From positions 1 through 40,755 of the forward strand of contig NZ_LPWA01000136.1 of assembly GCF_001510895.1 (NCBI RefSeq): a DNA stretch of 40,755 nt. Direction: 5' to 3'. The DNA comes from Mesorhizobium loti (lineage in GTDB: Bacteria > Pseudomonadota > Alphaproteobacteria > Rhizobiales > Rhizobiaceae). The translations under genes and the position numbers were made by a program. Below the pieces are notes generated by a model that saw only the letters and a program-made list of their open reading frames with translations, searched no databases and had not been told where the DNA came from. Below, piece after piece: positions 19,621 to 29,948 of the stretch. Each line of letters opens with the position of its first letter. Position 1 is the first letter of the stretch.

Positions 19621-20019
19621 ATGTTCACCTTCCCAATCCTTGCGGTGCGCAAGGTCGTCCAGCGCGGCATCACTGATGCCGCCGCCAATGGCGGCTTCCG
19701 CAATCCCTACTATGGCACCCGCCCCGGCGAAGGCGAGAAACCCGGCCTGTGGCTGGTCGGCGACGAAGGCGTCTACATCATGTCCAACGGCAAGCTTGCC
19801 GAAGGCGCGCGCGCCCTCGTCGTCTATGCCGAGCAATGCCACCCGGTCGGCAATCCCGACTGGTGGGACTACAAGCGCCGCCATTTCGGCGGCGATGACG
19901 GCATCGAGTTCATCGAGGCCGGGCGGCTGATCCCGCTCTTCGACCGCCACATGCGGGCGACGCATCTCACCATCGCGCTCACCGAGACCGAGATCGCGCT
20001 CTCGCTGATCAACCGCTGA
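19621..20019 (+). CDS. DUF3085-like small protein
   Basis: This 132-residue protein begins MFTFPILAVRKVVQRGITDA and has a core GLWLVGDEGVYIMSNGKLAE followed by DWWDYKRRHFGGDDGIEFIE. The VGDxGVYxMSNG pattern recalls DUF3085, another mobile-element family without known function; I am only moderately sure of the name. It lies 10 bp after the DUF1419 gene and is followed by an 88-bp leader before the giant methylase-helicase gene. Confidence 0.65.
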   Translation: MFTFPILAVRKVVQRGITDAAANGGFRNPYYGTRPGEGEKPGLWLVGDEGVYIMSNGKLAEGARALVVYAEQCHPVGNPDWWDYKRRHFGGDDGIEFIEAGRLIPLFDRHMRATHLTIALTETEIALSLINR

Positions 20020-20107
20020 CTTTCCCGAAACCCGCGGCGCCGGTCGCCCTGCCGAGCTCATCGGCCGGGGGGTCTGCCCGCGCCTTGCCTCCCAAGGAGA
20101 CATCACC

Positions 20108-23100
20108 ATGTCCAACGACGACCCCTTCACCCTCGACCTGTTCAACAACACGGCGCTGTCGTCCGGCCTCGGGCTCGGCGTCACCGCCTTCGGCAGCGAC
20201 TTTGGTTCCCGCGAGCCGGAAGCTGGCCGGACGCAGTCCACCTCCGGCGCGCCGCAATCGGCGACCGGCGCGCAGGCCGCACGCCGATCCGGCGGAGGCA
20301 AGCAGGCCGTCGCGGCTGGCGCGAACTTCCATCTCGAAGGCGACCGGGGCCTTGCCAAGGGCTGGAAGCCGCGCGCCCTCGACAATCTGGCCGCCATCCG
20401 GCTTGCCGGCGCTATCGAGGCCGAGGATCGCCCGGCGACGCCCGAGGAACAGGCTAGGCTCATCCGTTTCACCGGCTTCGGCGCCTCGGAGCTTGCCAAC
20501 ACCATGTTCCGACGGCCCGGCGAGGACGGCTTCCGCGCCGGCTGGGACGAGATCGGCGCCGCGCTCGAGGTGGCGGTCTCCCGCCAGGACTATGCGTCGC
20601 TGGCGCGCTGCACCCAGTATGCGCATTTCACGCCCGAGTTCATCGTCAGGGCGATCTGGGCGGGGCTGCAGCGTCTCGGCTGGCGCGGCGGCAGGGTGCT
20701 GGAGCCCGGCATCGGCACCGGCCTGTTCCCCGCGCTGGTCCCGGCAGCGCTGCGCGACCGGGCGCATGTCACCGGCGTCGAGCTCGACCCGGTGACGGCC
20801 CGCATCGCCCGGCTGCTGCAGCCGCGCGCCCGCATCGTCAACGCCGATTTCGCCCGCGCCGACCTGAAGGCGGGCTTCGATCTCGCCGTCGGCAATCCAC
20901 CCTTTTCCGATCGCACCGTCCGCTCCGACCGCGCCTATCGCTCGATGGGTTTGCGGCTGCATGACTATTTCATCGCCCGCGCGATCGATCTCCTGAAGCC
21001 GGGCGGCCTCGCCGCTTTCGTCACCAGCGCCGGCACGCTCGACAAAGCCGACTGTTCGGCGCGCGAGCACATCGCCAAGTCGGCCGATCTCGTCGCCGCC
21101 ATCCGTCTGCCCGAAGGTAGCTTCCGGCAGGATGCCGGCACCGACGTGGTGGTCGACATCGTGTTCCTGCGCAAGCGCAAGCCCGGCGAGGCCGAGGGCG
21201 ACGTCGCCTGGCTCGACACCGACGAAATCCGTCCGGCCGACGGCGACGACGGCGCAATCCGTGTCAACCGCTGGTTCGCTCGCCATCCCGATTTCGTGCT
21301 CGGCACCCACGCCACGACATCAGGGCCGTTCGGCGAGACCTACACCTGCCTGCCGCATCCGGGTGTCGATCTCGCCGAGGGGCTGGCGGACGCGATCTGC
21401 TTTCTTCCGGAAGCCATCTATGACGGCGAGCCGGATTGCGTCGACCTCGACGCCGACGATGCCAACGATGCCGCCGGTGGCGAAGGAGGCGACAGCCCGG
21501 CGATCCGCGAGGGCAGCTACTTCATCGCGCCGAACACGGCGCTGATGCAGATGGTCGACGGTGCGCCAGTGATTGTTCCCGTGCGCAAGGGTCGCAGTGC
21601 CGACGGCGTGCCGGAAAAGCACGCCCGCATCATCCGCAAGCTGATCCCCATCCGCGACGCCGTGCGCGAACTGCTGAGGTGCCAAGAGCTCGACCGCCCC
21701 TGGAAGCCGGCGCAGGTCAAGTTGCGCATTGCCTGGTCGAACTTCGTGCGCGCCTTCGGTCCGATCAACACGACCGTCGTTTCCACCAGCGAGGACCCGG
21801 AGACCGGCGAGGTGCGCGAGACGCATCGCCGGCCGAACCTGCAGCCCTTCCTCGACGATCCCGACTGCTGGCTGGTCGCCTCGATCGAGGACTACGACCT
21901 CGAGACCGATACAGCGCGGCCCGGTCCGATCTTCACCGAGCGGGTCATCGCGCCGCCCGCGGCACCTATCATCACCTCGGCCGCCGACGCGCTCGCCGTC
22001 GTGCTCAATGAGCGCGGACATGTCGACGTCGACCACATCGCCGAGCTGCTGCATGCCGATGCGGAGATAGTGATCGCGGACCTGGGCGACGCCATCTTCC
22101 GCGATCCGGAGAGCGGGGCGTGGCAGACCGACGACGCCTATCTCTCAGGTCAGGTCCGCGACAAGCTCAAGGCGGCGGAAGCCGCCGCGGCGCTCGATCC
22201 GGCCTTCGAGCGCAATGTCCGGGCGCTCGTCGCGGTCCAGCCGGCCGACCTCGGGCCGTCCGACATCACGGCGCGCCTCGGCGCGCCGTGGATCCCTGCC
22301 GCCGACGTGGTCGCCTTCGTCAATGAGACGATGGGTGCCAAAATCCGAATCCATCATATGCCGGAACTGGCGTCATGGACGGTCGAGGCGCGGCAACTGG
22401 GCTGGATGGCCGCCGGCACCTCCGAATGGGGCACCAAACGCCGTCACGCCGGCGAGCTCATCGCCGACGCGCTGAACAGCCGGGTGCCGCAGATCTTCGA
22501 CGTCATCAAGGACGGCCAAGCTGAACGGCGGGTCCTCAATGTCGTCGACACCGAGGCGGCCAAGGAGAAGCTGACCAAGATCAAGACGGCGTTCCAGACC
22601 TGGGTCTGGTCCGATCCCGACCGCACCGACCGGCTGGCGCGGGTCTACAACGACCGCTTCAACAACATCGCGCCGCGGCACTTCAACGGGGACCATCTGA
22701 AGCTTCCGGGCGCCTCTGGCGCCTTCTCGCTTTATGGGCACCAGAAGCGCGGCATCTGGCGCATCATTTCTGCCGGCGCGACCTACCTCGCGCACGCCGT
22801 CGGCGCTGGCAAGACCATGACGATTGCAGCCGCCATCATGGAGCAGAAGCGGCTCGGCCTCATCGCCAAGGCGATGCTCGTCGTGCCCGGCCATTGCCTG
22901 GCGCAGGCAGCGCGCGAGTTCCTGGCGCTCTATCCGACGGCGCGCATCCTCGTCGCCGACGAGACCAATTTCTCGAAGGACAAGCGGCATCGCTTCCTGT
23001 CACGGGCGGCCACGGCGACCTGGGACGCCATCATCATCACCCATTCGGCCTTCCGCTTCATCGGCGTGCCCTCGGCCTTCGAGAGCCAAATGATCCACGA

Positions 23101-25222
23101 CGAGCTGGAGCTTTACGAGACGCTGCTCACCAAGGTGGAGAGCGGCGACCGCGTCTCGCGCAAGCGGCTCGAGCGGCTCAAGGAGGGTCTGAAGGAGCGC
23201 CTGGAGTCGCTGGCCACGCGCAAGGACGACCTGCTCACCATCTCCGAGATCGGCGTCGACCAGATCATCGTCGACGAGGCGCAGGAGTTCAGGAAGCTTT
23301 CGTTCGCCACCAACATGTCGACACTGAAGGGCATCGATCCGAACGGCTCGCAGCGCGCCTGGGACCTCTATGTGAAGTCGCGTTTTGTCGAGACGAAGAA
23401 CCCGGGCCGGGCGCTCGTGCTCGCCTCCGGCACGCCGATCACCAACACGCTCGGCGAGATGTTCTCGGTGCAGCGCTATCTCGGCTTCGATGCACTCCAC
23501 CAGCGTGGGCTGCATGAGTTCGATGCCTGGGCGAGCGCGTTCGGCGACGTCACCACCGAACTGGAGCTGCAGCCCAACGGCAAATACAAGCCGGTCACGC
23601 GCTTCGCCACCTTCGTCAACGTCCCCGAGCTCATCGCCATGTTCCGCTCCTTCGCGGACGTGGTGATGCCCGAGGATTTGCGCGCCTATGTGAAGGTGCC
23701 GGCGCTCGCGACCGGCACGCGGCAGATCAGGACGTCGAAGCCTTCGGCCGCGTTCAGGCGCTACCAGGTCCTGCTCGACCAGCGCATCAAGGCAATCGAG
23801 CAGCGCGATCGCCCGCCGGAGCCCGGCGACGACATCCTGCTCTCCGTTATCACCGATGGCCGCCACGCCGCGATCGACCTTCGGCTCGTCGATGCGGACA
23901 GTGACAATGAGCCGGACAACAAGCTCAACGACCTCGTCGGCAACGCCTTCCGCATCTGGCGGGAGACCGCTCGGGGTGAGTATGTCCGGCCGGACGGCAA
24001 GCCGTTCGAGTTTTCCGGCGCCGCGCAGATGATCTTTTCGGACCTGGGCACCCTCTCGGTGGAAAAGAGCCGCGGCTTCTCGGCCTATCGCTGGATTCGC
24101 GACCAGCTGATCGCGATGGGCGTGCCAGGCTCTGAGATCGCCTTCATGCAGGATTACAAGAAGTCCGAGGCCAAACAGCGGCTCTTCGGTGACGTGCGCG
24201 CCGGCAAGGTCCGTTTCCTGATCGGCTCGTCCGACACGATGGGCACCGGCGTCAATGCGCAGCTCCGTCTCAAGGCGCTGCATCACCTCGACGTGCCCTG
24301 GCTGCCCTCACAGATCGAGCAGCGCGAAGGCCGCATCCTGCGGCAGGGCAACCAGCACGACGTCGTCGACATCTTCGCCTATGCCACCGAAGGCTCGATG
24401 GACGCGCAGATGTGGCAGAACAACGAGCGCAAGGCCCGCTTCATCGCCGCCGCGCTGTCGGGCGACACTTCGGTTCGCCGGCTGGAAGACCTCGGCGAGG
24501 GTCAGGCGAACCAGTTCGCCATGGCCAAGGCGATCGCGTCCGGCGATCCGCGCCTGATGCAGAAGGCCGGTCTCGAAGCCGATATCGCGCGGCTCGAACG
24601 GCTGAGCGCCGCGCACCATGACGACCAGTTCGCCATCCGCCGGCAGATCCGCGACGCGGAACGCGACATCGAATACGCGACGCGCCGCATCGCCGAGGTC
24701 GGCCAGGACCTGGCGCGTCTGGTTCCGACCGCCGGCGAGGCATTCCGCATGACTGTAGGGGAGCAGACCTTCACTGAGCGCAAGCCGGCTGGGCGCGCGC
24801 TGATGAAGGAGATCCTGGCCCTGGTGCAGCTCCAGCATGCCGGCGACGCCGTCATCGCCTCGATCGGTGGGTTCGATCTCGAATATTCCGGCGAGTGCTA
24901 CGGCCAGGACGGCTATCGCTATGCGACCATGCTCAAGCGCACCGGGGCCGAGACGGAGATCGAATTGCCCGTCACCACAACGCCGCTCGGTGCGATCGCC
25001 CGGCTCGAGCATGTGCTTGGTGCCTTCGAGGAGGAACGGGAACGCGATCGGCATCGCCTCCTGGAGGCCGAGCGGCGTCTCGCCTCCTACCGTTCGCGCG
25101 AGGGCGGCACGTTTGCGTTTTCGGGCGAGCTGGCCGAGAAACGCCGGCAGCTCGGCGAGATCGAAAGGTCGCTGGCGCAGGACGTCGAAGGCGCAAGGCC
25201 GGACGATGCGCAGGCGGCATAA
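20108..25222 (+). CDS. Giant methylase-helicase (strawberry-notch/DarB-like), candidate anti-restriction protein
   Basis: The 1704-residue protein starts after an AAGGAGA site. Residues about 190-330 form an N6-adenine methylase-like domain: RVLEPGIGTGLFPALVP (SAM-binding motif I) and AVGNPPFSD near 262 (motif IV, NPPF). A superfamily-2 helicase follows, with HAVGAGKTMTIAAAI near 898, VDEAQEFRKLSF near 1055 and, in the second half, IGSSDTMGTGVNAQ near 1373 and QIEQREGRILRQGNQ. The C-terminus is a long helical, charged tail. Such proteins occur on conjugative elements and large phages. Phage P1 DarB, with a similar arrangement, protects DNA from type I restriction. A similar role in the incoming element is likely but not proven. 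Confidence 0.85.
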   Translation: MSNDDPFTLDLFNNTALSSGLGLGVTAFGSDFGSREPEAGRTQSTSGAPQSATGAQAARRSGGGKQAVAAGANFHLEGDRGLAKGWKPRALDNLAAIRLAGAIEAEDRPATPEEQARLIRFTGFGASELANTMFRRPGEDGFRAGWDEIGAALEVAVSRQDYASLARCTQYAHFTPEFIVRAIWAGLQRLGWRGGRVLEPGIGTGLFPALVPAALRDRAHVTGVELDPVTARIARLLQPRARIVNADFARADLKAGFDLAVGNPPFSDRTVRSDRAYRSMGLRLHDYFIARAIDLLKPGGLAAFVTSAGTLDKADCSAREHIAKSADLVAAIRLPEGSFRQDAGTDVVVDIVFLRKRKPGEAEGDVAWLDTDEIRPADGDDGAIRVNRWFARHPDFVLGTHATTSGPFGETYTCLPHPGVDLAEGLADAICFLPEAIYDGEPDCVDLDADDANDAAGGEGGDSPAIREGSYFIAPNTALMQMVDGAPVIVPVRKGRSADGVPEKHARIIRKLIPIRDAVRELLRCQELDRPWKPAQVKLRIAWSNFVRAFGPINTTVVSTSEDPETGEVRETHRRPNLQPFLDDPDCWLVASIEDYDLETDTARPGPIFTERVIAPPAAPIITSAADALAVVLNERGHVDVDHIAELLHADAEIVIADLGDAIFRDPESGAWQTDDAYLSGQVRDKLKAAEAAAALDPAFERNVRALVAVQPADLGPSDITARLGAPWIPAADVVAFVNETMGAKIRIHHMPELASWTVEARQLGWMAAGTSEWGTKRRHAGELIADALNSRVPQIFDVIKDGQAERRVLNVVDTEAAKEKLTKIKTAFQTWVWSDPDRTDRLARVYNDRFNNIAPRHFNGDHLKLPGASGAFSLYGHQKRGIWRIISAGATYLAHAVGAGKTMTIAAAIMEQKRLGLIAKAMLVVPGHCLAQAAREFLALYPTARILVADETNFSKDKRHRFLSRAATATWDAIIITHSAFRFIGVPSAFESQMIHDELELYETLLTKVESGDRVSRKRLERLKEGLKERLESLATRKDDLLTISEIGVDQIIVDEAQEFRKLSFATNMSTLKGIDPNGSQRAWDLYVKSRFVETKNPGRALVLASGTPITNTLGEMFSVQRYLGFDALHQRGLHEFDAWASAFGDVTTELELQPNGKYKPVTRFATFVNVPELIAMFRSFADVVMPEDLRAYVKVPALATGTRQIRTSKPSAAFRRYQVLLDQRIKAIEQRDRPPEPGDDILLSVITDGRHAAIDLRLVDADSDNEPDNKLNDLVGNAFRIWRETARGEYVRPDGKPFEFSGAAQMIFSDLGTLSVEKSRGFSAYRWIRDQLIAMGVPGSEIAFMQDYKKSEAKQRLFGDVRAGKVRFLIGSSDTMGTGVNAQLRLKALHHLDVPWLPSQIEQREGRILRQGNQHDVVDIFAYATEGSMDAQMWQNNERKARFIAAALSGDTSVRRLEDLGEGQANQFAMAKAIASGDPRLMQKAGLEADIARLERLSAAHHDDQFAIRRQIRDAERDIEYATRRIAEVGQDLARLVPTAGEAFRMTVGEQTFTERKPAGRALMKEILALVQLQHAGDAVIASIGGFDLEYSGECYGQDGYRYATMLKRTGAETEIELPVTTTPLGAIARLEHVLGAFEEERERDRHRLLEAERRLASYRSREGGTFAFSGELAEKRRQLGEIERSLAQDVEGARPDDAQAA

Positions 25223-25262
25223 GCCGCCGTCTCGTTCAAGCGGGCTGGTCCTCCTCGTCAAA

Positions 25263-25610
25263 TCATGAAGTCGCAGTGAGGCGGACCCGCCTGGCGGCCA
25301 GCGCGTGCACGCGCGCCAGGCGGATCCACTCCCTCATTCGCCGCCAGCGTCCAAGCAGCGCGAATTCACGCTCGTGGAGCGGCTGCAACCGGCTTGCTGC
25401 GCTAAGCACATGCACGTGGGTGATGCGCCGCGGTCGCGCCAGGATCTGCAGCACCCGCTCCCGCTCGACCTCGACCGCACCAAGCTGCCGCGCAAGGCGA
25501 AGGGATCTCCGCTTCGCCCAGCGATAGGTCAGGTACGCGGCGTTCCAGCGTATGCGCTGTGCCACTCCGACGCTCCTGTCCGAGGGTCGCGTTCGTGGTT
25601 GTGGGGTCAT
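25263..25610 (-). CDS. Possible small arginine-rich protein
   Basis: An open frame of 115 residues on the minus strand includes IRWNAAYLTYRWAKRRSLRL and VHVLSAASRLQPLHERE. The helical, amphipathic look and internal hydrophobic pattern are better than in most shadow frames, but it has no recognised domain. It lies alone in the 800-bp gap between two plus-strand genes. It may equally be chance in GC-rich DNA. Confidence 0.3.
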   Translation of the reverse strand: MTPQPRTRPSDRSVGVAQRIRWNAAYLTYRWAKRRSLRLARQLGAVEVERERVLQILARPRRITHVHVLSAASRLQPLHEREFALLGRWRRMREWIRLARVHALAARRVRLTATS

Positions 25611-26025
25611 CGGTGATCCTCTTTCGCCCGCCCCTGAAATTCCCCGGCGCCGGGACGATATCGCACGCGGCGAAGGTTGCGAACCCTGCGTGGCAGATCA
25701 GTGCGGTGCCCGGCGCGCTTCGTGGGGGAAGCCCCAACCGGCCATCCCCCAGGGCGTGAGCGGAAACCAGGAAGAAAAGAAGGGAAATGAAGCACCGCTC
25801 GCAGAGCGAGCGTTCCGCCGACGCTGGCGCTCAATCGCGCCCATCGCGATCCCGGCCCGTCATCCTGCGCAGGGCTGAAGGAGCCCCGCTCGGCCAGCCG
25901 GGCAGGGATGCTCGGGCGCAATTGCACCGGCCCGCCCGCTCCGCGGGTCCGGGGGTGTCTTCGGCAAGAAGACGGAAAAGGACCGGTGAAAAACCCGCGT
26001 CCGCAATCGAAAAAGGAGCATCTCC
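25611..26025 (+). other. Leader of the ParB-like gene with a GGGCT hairpin
   Basis: There is no supported gene here. The stretch contains a small hairpin, GGGCT-GAAGG-AGCCC, at 25872-25886, and ends in AGGAG, the ribosome-binding site of the ParB-like gene. A near-identical hairpin with similar flanks lies in the leader at 29788-29802, so these leaders probably share an origin. Confidence 0.45.
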
Positions 26026-27719
26026 ATGGAACTGAAATTTGTCGATCCGCGCGCGCTCAAGGACAATCCCGACAGGGCGCGCCGTTCCAAGTCCAGCCCG
26101 CAGGCCGACGCACTGCTGCTCGCCACCATCAAGGCGGTCGGCATCGTGCAGCCGCCTGTCGTCGCCACGGAGACCGATGGCGGCAACGGCTTCGTCATCG
26201 ACGAGGGCCACCGTCGCGTCAAGCAGGCGATCGCCGCCGGCCTCGAGGAAATCGCGGTTCTCGTGGTTCCCCGCGCCGAGGATGGCGGCGCCATGCGCTC
26301 GCTGGTCACGACGATCGCGCATGAGCAGCTCAACCCCGTCGACCAGTGGCGTGCGATCGAGCGTCTTGTCGCGCTCGGCTGGACTGAGGAGGCGATCGGC
26401 ATCGCGCTCGCCCAGCCGGTGCGCCAGATTAAGAAGCTCAGGCTGCTCGCCAACGTGTTGCCGGCGATGCTCGATCACATGGCCAAGGGCGACATGCCCG
26501 ACGAGCGCCAGCTTCGCACGATAGCGGCCGCCTCGCTCGACGAGCAGAAGGAGGTCTGGAAGGTGCACAAGCCCGCCAAGGGCGACCGCCAGGCTTCGTG
26601 GTGGGCCATCGCCAACGGCCTCGCCAGGACCCGCATGTATGCGCGAGACGCCAGCTTCGGCGACGAGCTCGCACAGGCCTACGGCATCGCCTGGGTCGAG
26701 GACCTGTTCGCGCCGGCCGACCAGGACATCCGCTACACGACGGATGTCGACGCCTTCCTCGGCGCGCAGCAGGAGTGGATGACACAGAACCTGCCCAAGA
26801 AGGGCGTCATCGCCGAGGTCAGCAACTATGGCGAGGTGAAGCTGCCGCCGAAGGCCGAGCGCGTCTACGGCACGCCGAAGAAGTCGGACCACACGGCGAT
26901 GTATCTCGATCGCGAGGGCAAGGTGAAGTCGGTCCACTTCCGCATGCCGGACGCAAAGAAGCCAAAGGGCAAGGCTGCGGACGATGCCGGCGGCGAGGAT
27001 GAGGCGGTCGTCATGCCGAAGTCCCGTCCCGACGTCACCCGCAAGGGCATCGAGATGATCGGCGACCTGCGCACCGATGCGCTCCATGAGGCGCTCTCTC
27101 GCGCGCCCGTCGAGGACAACACGTTGCTCGCGCTGCTCGTTCTCGCCTTCGCCGGCCAGAACGTGCGCGTCGATTCCGGCGCCGGCGGCGACTTCCGCTA
27201 TGGCGGCCGCTTCGGGCGCCATGCCGCGGCGCTGTTCGATGCCGAGGGCAAGTTCGCCTTCGACACCGACACGCTGCGCATCGCCGCGCGCGGCGTGCTG
27301 ATCGACGTGCTGTCGTGCCGAGAGAACATCAGCAAGTCGGGCATCGTGGCGGTCGTCGCCGGCGGTGCCCTCGGTGCCGACGGCTTCCTTGCCAATATGG
27401 GCACGGAGGACTTCCTCTCCTGCCTGTCGCGCCCGGCGCTCGAGGCTCGTGCGCCGACACGCCGGTGCTGCCGCGGGCGCGGGTGAAGGACACCCGGGCC
27501 GCGCTGGTCGAGCACTTCAAGGACGGCCACTTCGTCCATCCCGCGGCGCTCTTCGCACCCGATGCGGCGAGCCTCGACGAATGGCTGGCAAAGAGCGCCA
27601 TCAGCGAGGTCGATGACGACGACGTCACCGAGGTCGAGGGCGTCGTCGGCGAAGACCAGGTGGTCGACGGCGAGCCTGGCGAGGGCTTCGCGGACGGCTA
27701 CCGTGAGGCGGCCGAGTAG
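26026..27719 (+). CDS. ParB/RepB-like partition protein, frameshifted
   Basis: The N-terminus (FVDPRALKDNPDRARRSKSS, then TIKAVGIVQPPVV and DEGHRRVKQAIAAGLEEI) is a ParB-like nuclease/CTPase fold with the GHRRV motif. A helix-turn-helix segment follows (LGWTEEAIGIALAQPVRQIK). The large C-terminal part is typical of the long ParB-like proteins of rhizobial mobile elements. The first frame ends at 27486 and homology continues in another frame (CADTPVLPRARVKDTRAALV) to 27719; adding one base near 27448 restores about 564 residues. It probably helps segregate or regulate the element, though long members may have other roles. A strong terminator follows. Confidence 0.82.
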
Positions 27720-27747
27720 CCCGCCACCTTTCTCTCCGATCGCTCTT

Positions 27748-27782
27748 CCGCCGCCGGGTCCATCCGGCGGCGGTTTCGTTTT
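27748..27782 (+). terminator. Intrinsic terminator after the ParB-like gene
   Basis: A perfect 10-bp stem, CCGCCGCCGG with CCGGCGGCGG, encloses a six-base loop and is followed by TTTCGTTTT. It sits 28 bp after the ParB-like stop and before the next ribosome-binding site, so it separates two transcripts or attenuates read-through. Confidence 0.85.
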
Positions 27783-27806
27783 CAGCGTCCCGAACAGGAG
27801 GACATC

Positions 27807-28268
27807 ATGTCCGCACTTGCGATCTTCGAGCATGCGCCGATCGGCGCGACCGTCGCCTGGTCCGACGAAACCCCGCGTCCGCCGGAGCGGCCTTCCAGGA
27901 AGCTCGCTGCCTGGAAGAACAAAAACAGCCAGGGCCACCTGATCCGCAAGCAGGGCGACGGCGTCGCCGGCACCAGCAGCTTCACCCTGCACGAGGCCGA
28001 CTTCGGCGACGGCTGCGTCATCGCCATCCGCGTCCACCGGACGTTCTTGCTCGGCTCCAGCCTGCGCTTCACGATCGTCGAGCGCCCGCCGGTCGGCGCG
28101 GTGCGCGTCTTCGACCGCGCCGGCGACCATGCCGAGCTCGTCCATCTGGCGCCGCATCGGGCGGCCGCCCAACACTGGCTGTCTGAGCACGGCTATCCCA
28201 ATGCGGTGCTGGACGAGGTCACGGCCGACGTGGTCGCTGCCGATGCCGTCGAGGGGAGGGCAGCATGA
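27807..28268 (+). CDS. Conserved hypothetical mobile-element protein
   Basis: This 153-residue protein follows an AGGAGG site and begins MSALAIFEHAPIGATVAWSD. It contains WKNKNSQGHLIRKQGDG and, later, GCVIAIRVHRTFLLGSSLRF; the middle could form a small beta-rich domain. I do not recognise a named family. It overlaps the next gene by 4 bp (ATGA), so the two are probably translated together. It lies directly downstream of the ParB-like gene, after a terminator. Confidence 0.65.
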   Translation: MSALAIFEHAPIGATVAWSDETPRPPERPSRKLAAWKNKNSQGHLIRKQGDGVAGTSSFTLHEADFGDGCVIAIRVHRTFLLGSSLRFTIVERPPVGAVRVFDRAGDHAELVHLAPHRAAAQHWLSEHGYPNAVLDEVTADVVAADAVEGRAA

Positions 28269-29152
28269 TCCAGATGCTTTCCTCCTCGCCTTCCTCGCCC
28301 GCGACCTCGGAGCCGTCCGGGGCTTCTTTCGGGTGCAGCGCCGACGGCATGCCGGTCGCCTTGGTCGGCGACCATGCCTATGCCATGGCGCCCGGGCGCG
28401 ACGGCCGCCATTTCCTTGTCAGCGGCTGGCGCATCGGCCGGCCGATGTCGCAATGGACGCGCGCGGATTTCTACGGCCATGCCGGCGAGCTCGCCGACGA
28501 GGCGGCGTTCCGCGCCAGGATCGCCGAGCAGGCCGAGCATGCAAGGGAAAAGCACCGGCTCGGCCGGCGCGAGATAGGCGGCGGCACCAACACGCCTTGG
28601 GGCACGTCGCAAGGCGCGACCATCTATGCGGAGGGCGTCATCACCCATTCGACGGCCGGGCATGGCGGCTTCAAGCTCTCGGCGGAGCGGAACCGCAAGG
28701 TCCATCCGATGCTGCGCGCGGCCGGCGGCTGGTATGAAGAGGACGAGTGCTGGGCGATCGTCGCGATCACCTACCCGCATCTGTTCACGGGCTTCGAGCG
28801 CCGGTGCGCGGAGCGGACCATCAAGGACAGCTGGCCCGATGCCTGGGAAGCGATCTTCGGCGGCGTCCTCGCTCCGGGCGAATCACGCGAGAAGGACCGC
28901 CGCGTCTTCGAGGCCCAGCACGCCGACGACTGGATCGTGGTCTCGGCGATCACCTCGGACCAGGTGAAGGGCTTCGTCGAATGCGTCGCCACCCCGGGTG
29001 GCAAACGCGGCGCCGGCGCCGAGGAACGGCGCTTCCTCGTGCCTGCCGACGAATATGAGGTCGGCCGCTTCGGCTTCGTCATCGATCCCGACCGTCATGC
29101 CGTCTATGCCGGCCCGTCGAGTTTCGCCGGTTGGCAGGGGAGGGTGCGATGA
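28265..29152 (+). CDS. DUF7007-type protein
   Basis: The 295-residue protein has a poorly conserved Ser/Pro-rich N-terminus and then HFLVSGWRIGRPMSQWTRAD. The strongest segment is NTPWGTSQGATIYAEGVITH followed by STAGHGGFKLSAERN, which I associate with DUF7007, a mobile-element family of unknown function. The C-terminal part has DDWIVVSAITSDQVKGFVEC. It overlaps the gene before it and the gene after it by 4 bp each, forming a three-gene unit. Confidence 0.7.
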   Translation: MIQMLSSSPSSPATSEPSGASFGCSADGMPVALVGDHAYAMAPGRDGRHFLVSGWRIGRPMSQWTRADFYGHAGELADEAAFRARIAEQAEHAREKHRLGRREIGGGTNTPWGTSQGATIYAEGVITHSTAGHGGFKLSAERNRKVHPMLRAAGGWYEEDECWAIVAITYPHLFTGFERRCAERTIKDSWPDAWEAIFGGVLAPGESREKDRRVFEAQHADDWIVVSAITSDQVKGFVECVATPGGKRGAGAEERRFLVPADEYEVGRFGFVIDPDRHAVYAGPSSFAGWQGRVR

Positions 29153-29481
29153 CCCTCGCGCCCGAGTTGCGCCGGCAGCTCTCCCGCATGGAGGAGGCGC
29201 GCCGGCAGACCCAGCGCCAGCTGGACAGGATCGACCGGCAGATCACACGGCGCATGACGACGCTGATCCCCGGCCTCCTTCCCCGCCGCACGCATTGTCG
29301 CCGGTGCAGGCCCGACCCTGGCGCCTTTCTCGAGCGATACCGCGCGCAGCTCGCGGCCCTGACCGCGGAGCGCCAGCCCGAAATCGACGCCCTGTCGCGC
29401 AAGCTGGCGCGGCAGGACCAGGCGATCGCCGCATTCCTCGATCGGCATGGCGAAGCCGCCGACAGGGCCGAACGGGTCTAG
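29149..29481 (+). CDS. Small coiled-coil protein
   Basis: The 110-residue protein starts at the ATGA overlapping the previous stop, with GGGGAGGG upstream. It begins MTLAPELRRQLSRMEEARRQ and is predicted by eye to be mostly helical, with heptad-like spacing in two halves joined by HCRRCRPDP, which contains CxxC. The function is unknown. It probably acts with the two proteins encoded just before it. Confidence 0.65.
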   Translation: MTLAPELRRQLSRMEEARRQTQRQLDRIDRQITRRMTTLIPGLLPRRTHCRRCRPDPGAFLERYRAQLAALTAERQPEIDALSRKLARQDQAIAAFLDRHGEAADRAERV

Positions 29482-29948
29482 CGGCGACCCCCGTCTCGGT
29501 CGGCATGCCTGGCGCTGCCGACCATGTCGCATGCGGCAGACACAGGAGCGACCATCATGGTGATGGGGAACGCGGCGGCGATACGCCGAGGTTGGAGCCA
29601 TGAATCGGGCGGATGGTCATGGGCCTCTGTCCTCGCTTTCCCATGTCGAGATCGAGGGCCCGTGCCGGTCCTCCCTCGGGCTTCATGCGGTCCTGAACCG
29701 GCGGCCGTGCGCTTCAAGGTCGCGTGCCGCGCCGCGGAGCGGCCGGAGCGCACCGCGCTCGCCATGGCAGGCCCGCGGCCCGCGCGAGGGCTGAAGAAGC
29801 CCCTGCTTGGCCGCAAACCTGCCATGCTCGCCCCGGTCCGCCCGGACCCTGAAGCGCCCGTCATTCCGCCGGTTCCTTTGGGCCGCGCCCGAGGGAGGGC
29901 CGGCACGGAGCCGGTCCGAGCTTCGGGAACCCGAAGAAAGGACATGCC
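29482..29948 (+). other. Leader with GGGCT hairpin
   Basis: This 467-bp stretch has no convincing gene; an open frame at 29524-29952 looks like translated leader. It holds the hairpin GGGCT-GAAGA-AGCCC at 29788-29802, related to the one at 25872-25886, and ends with an AAGAAAGG ribosome-binding site before the next gene. Confidence 0.45.
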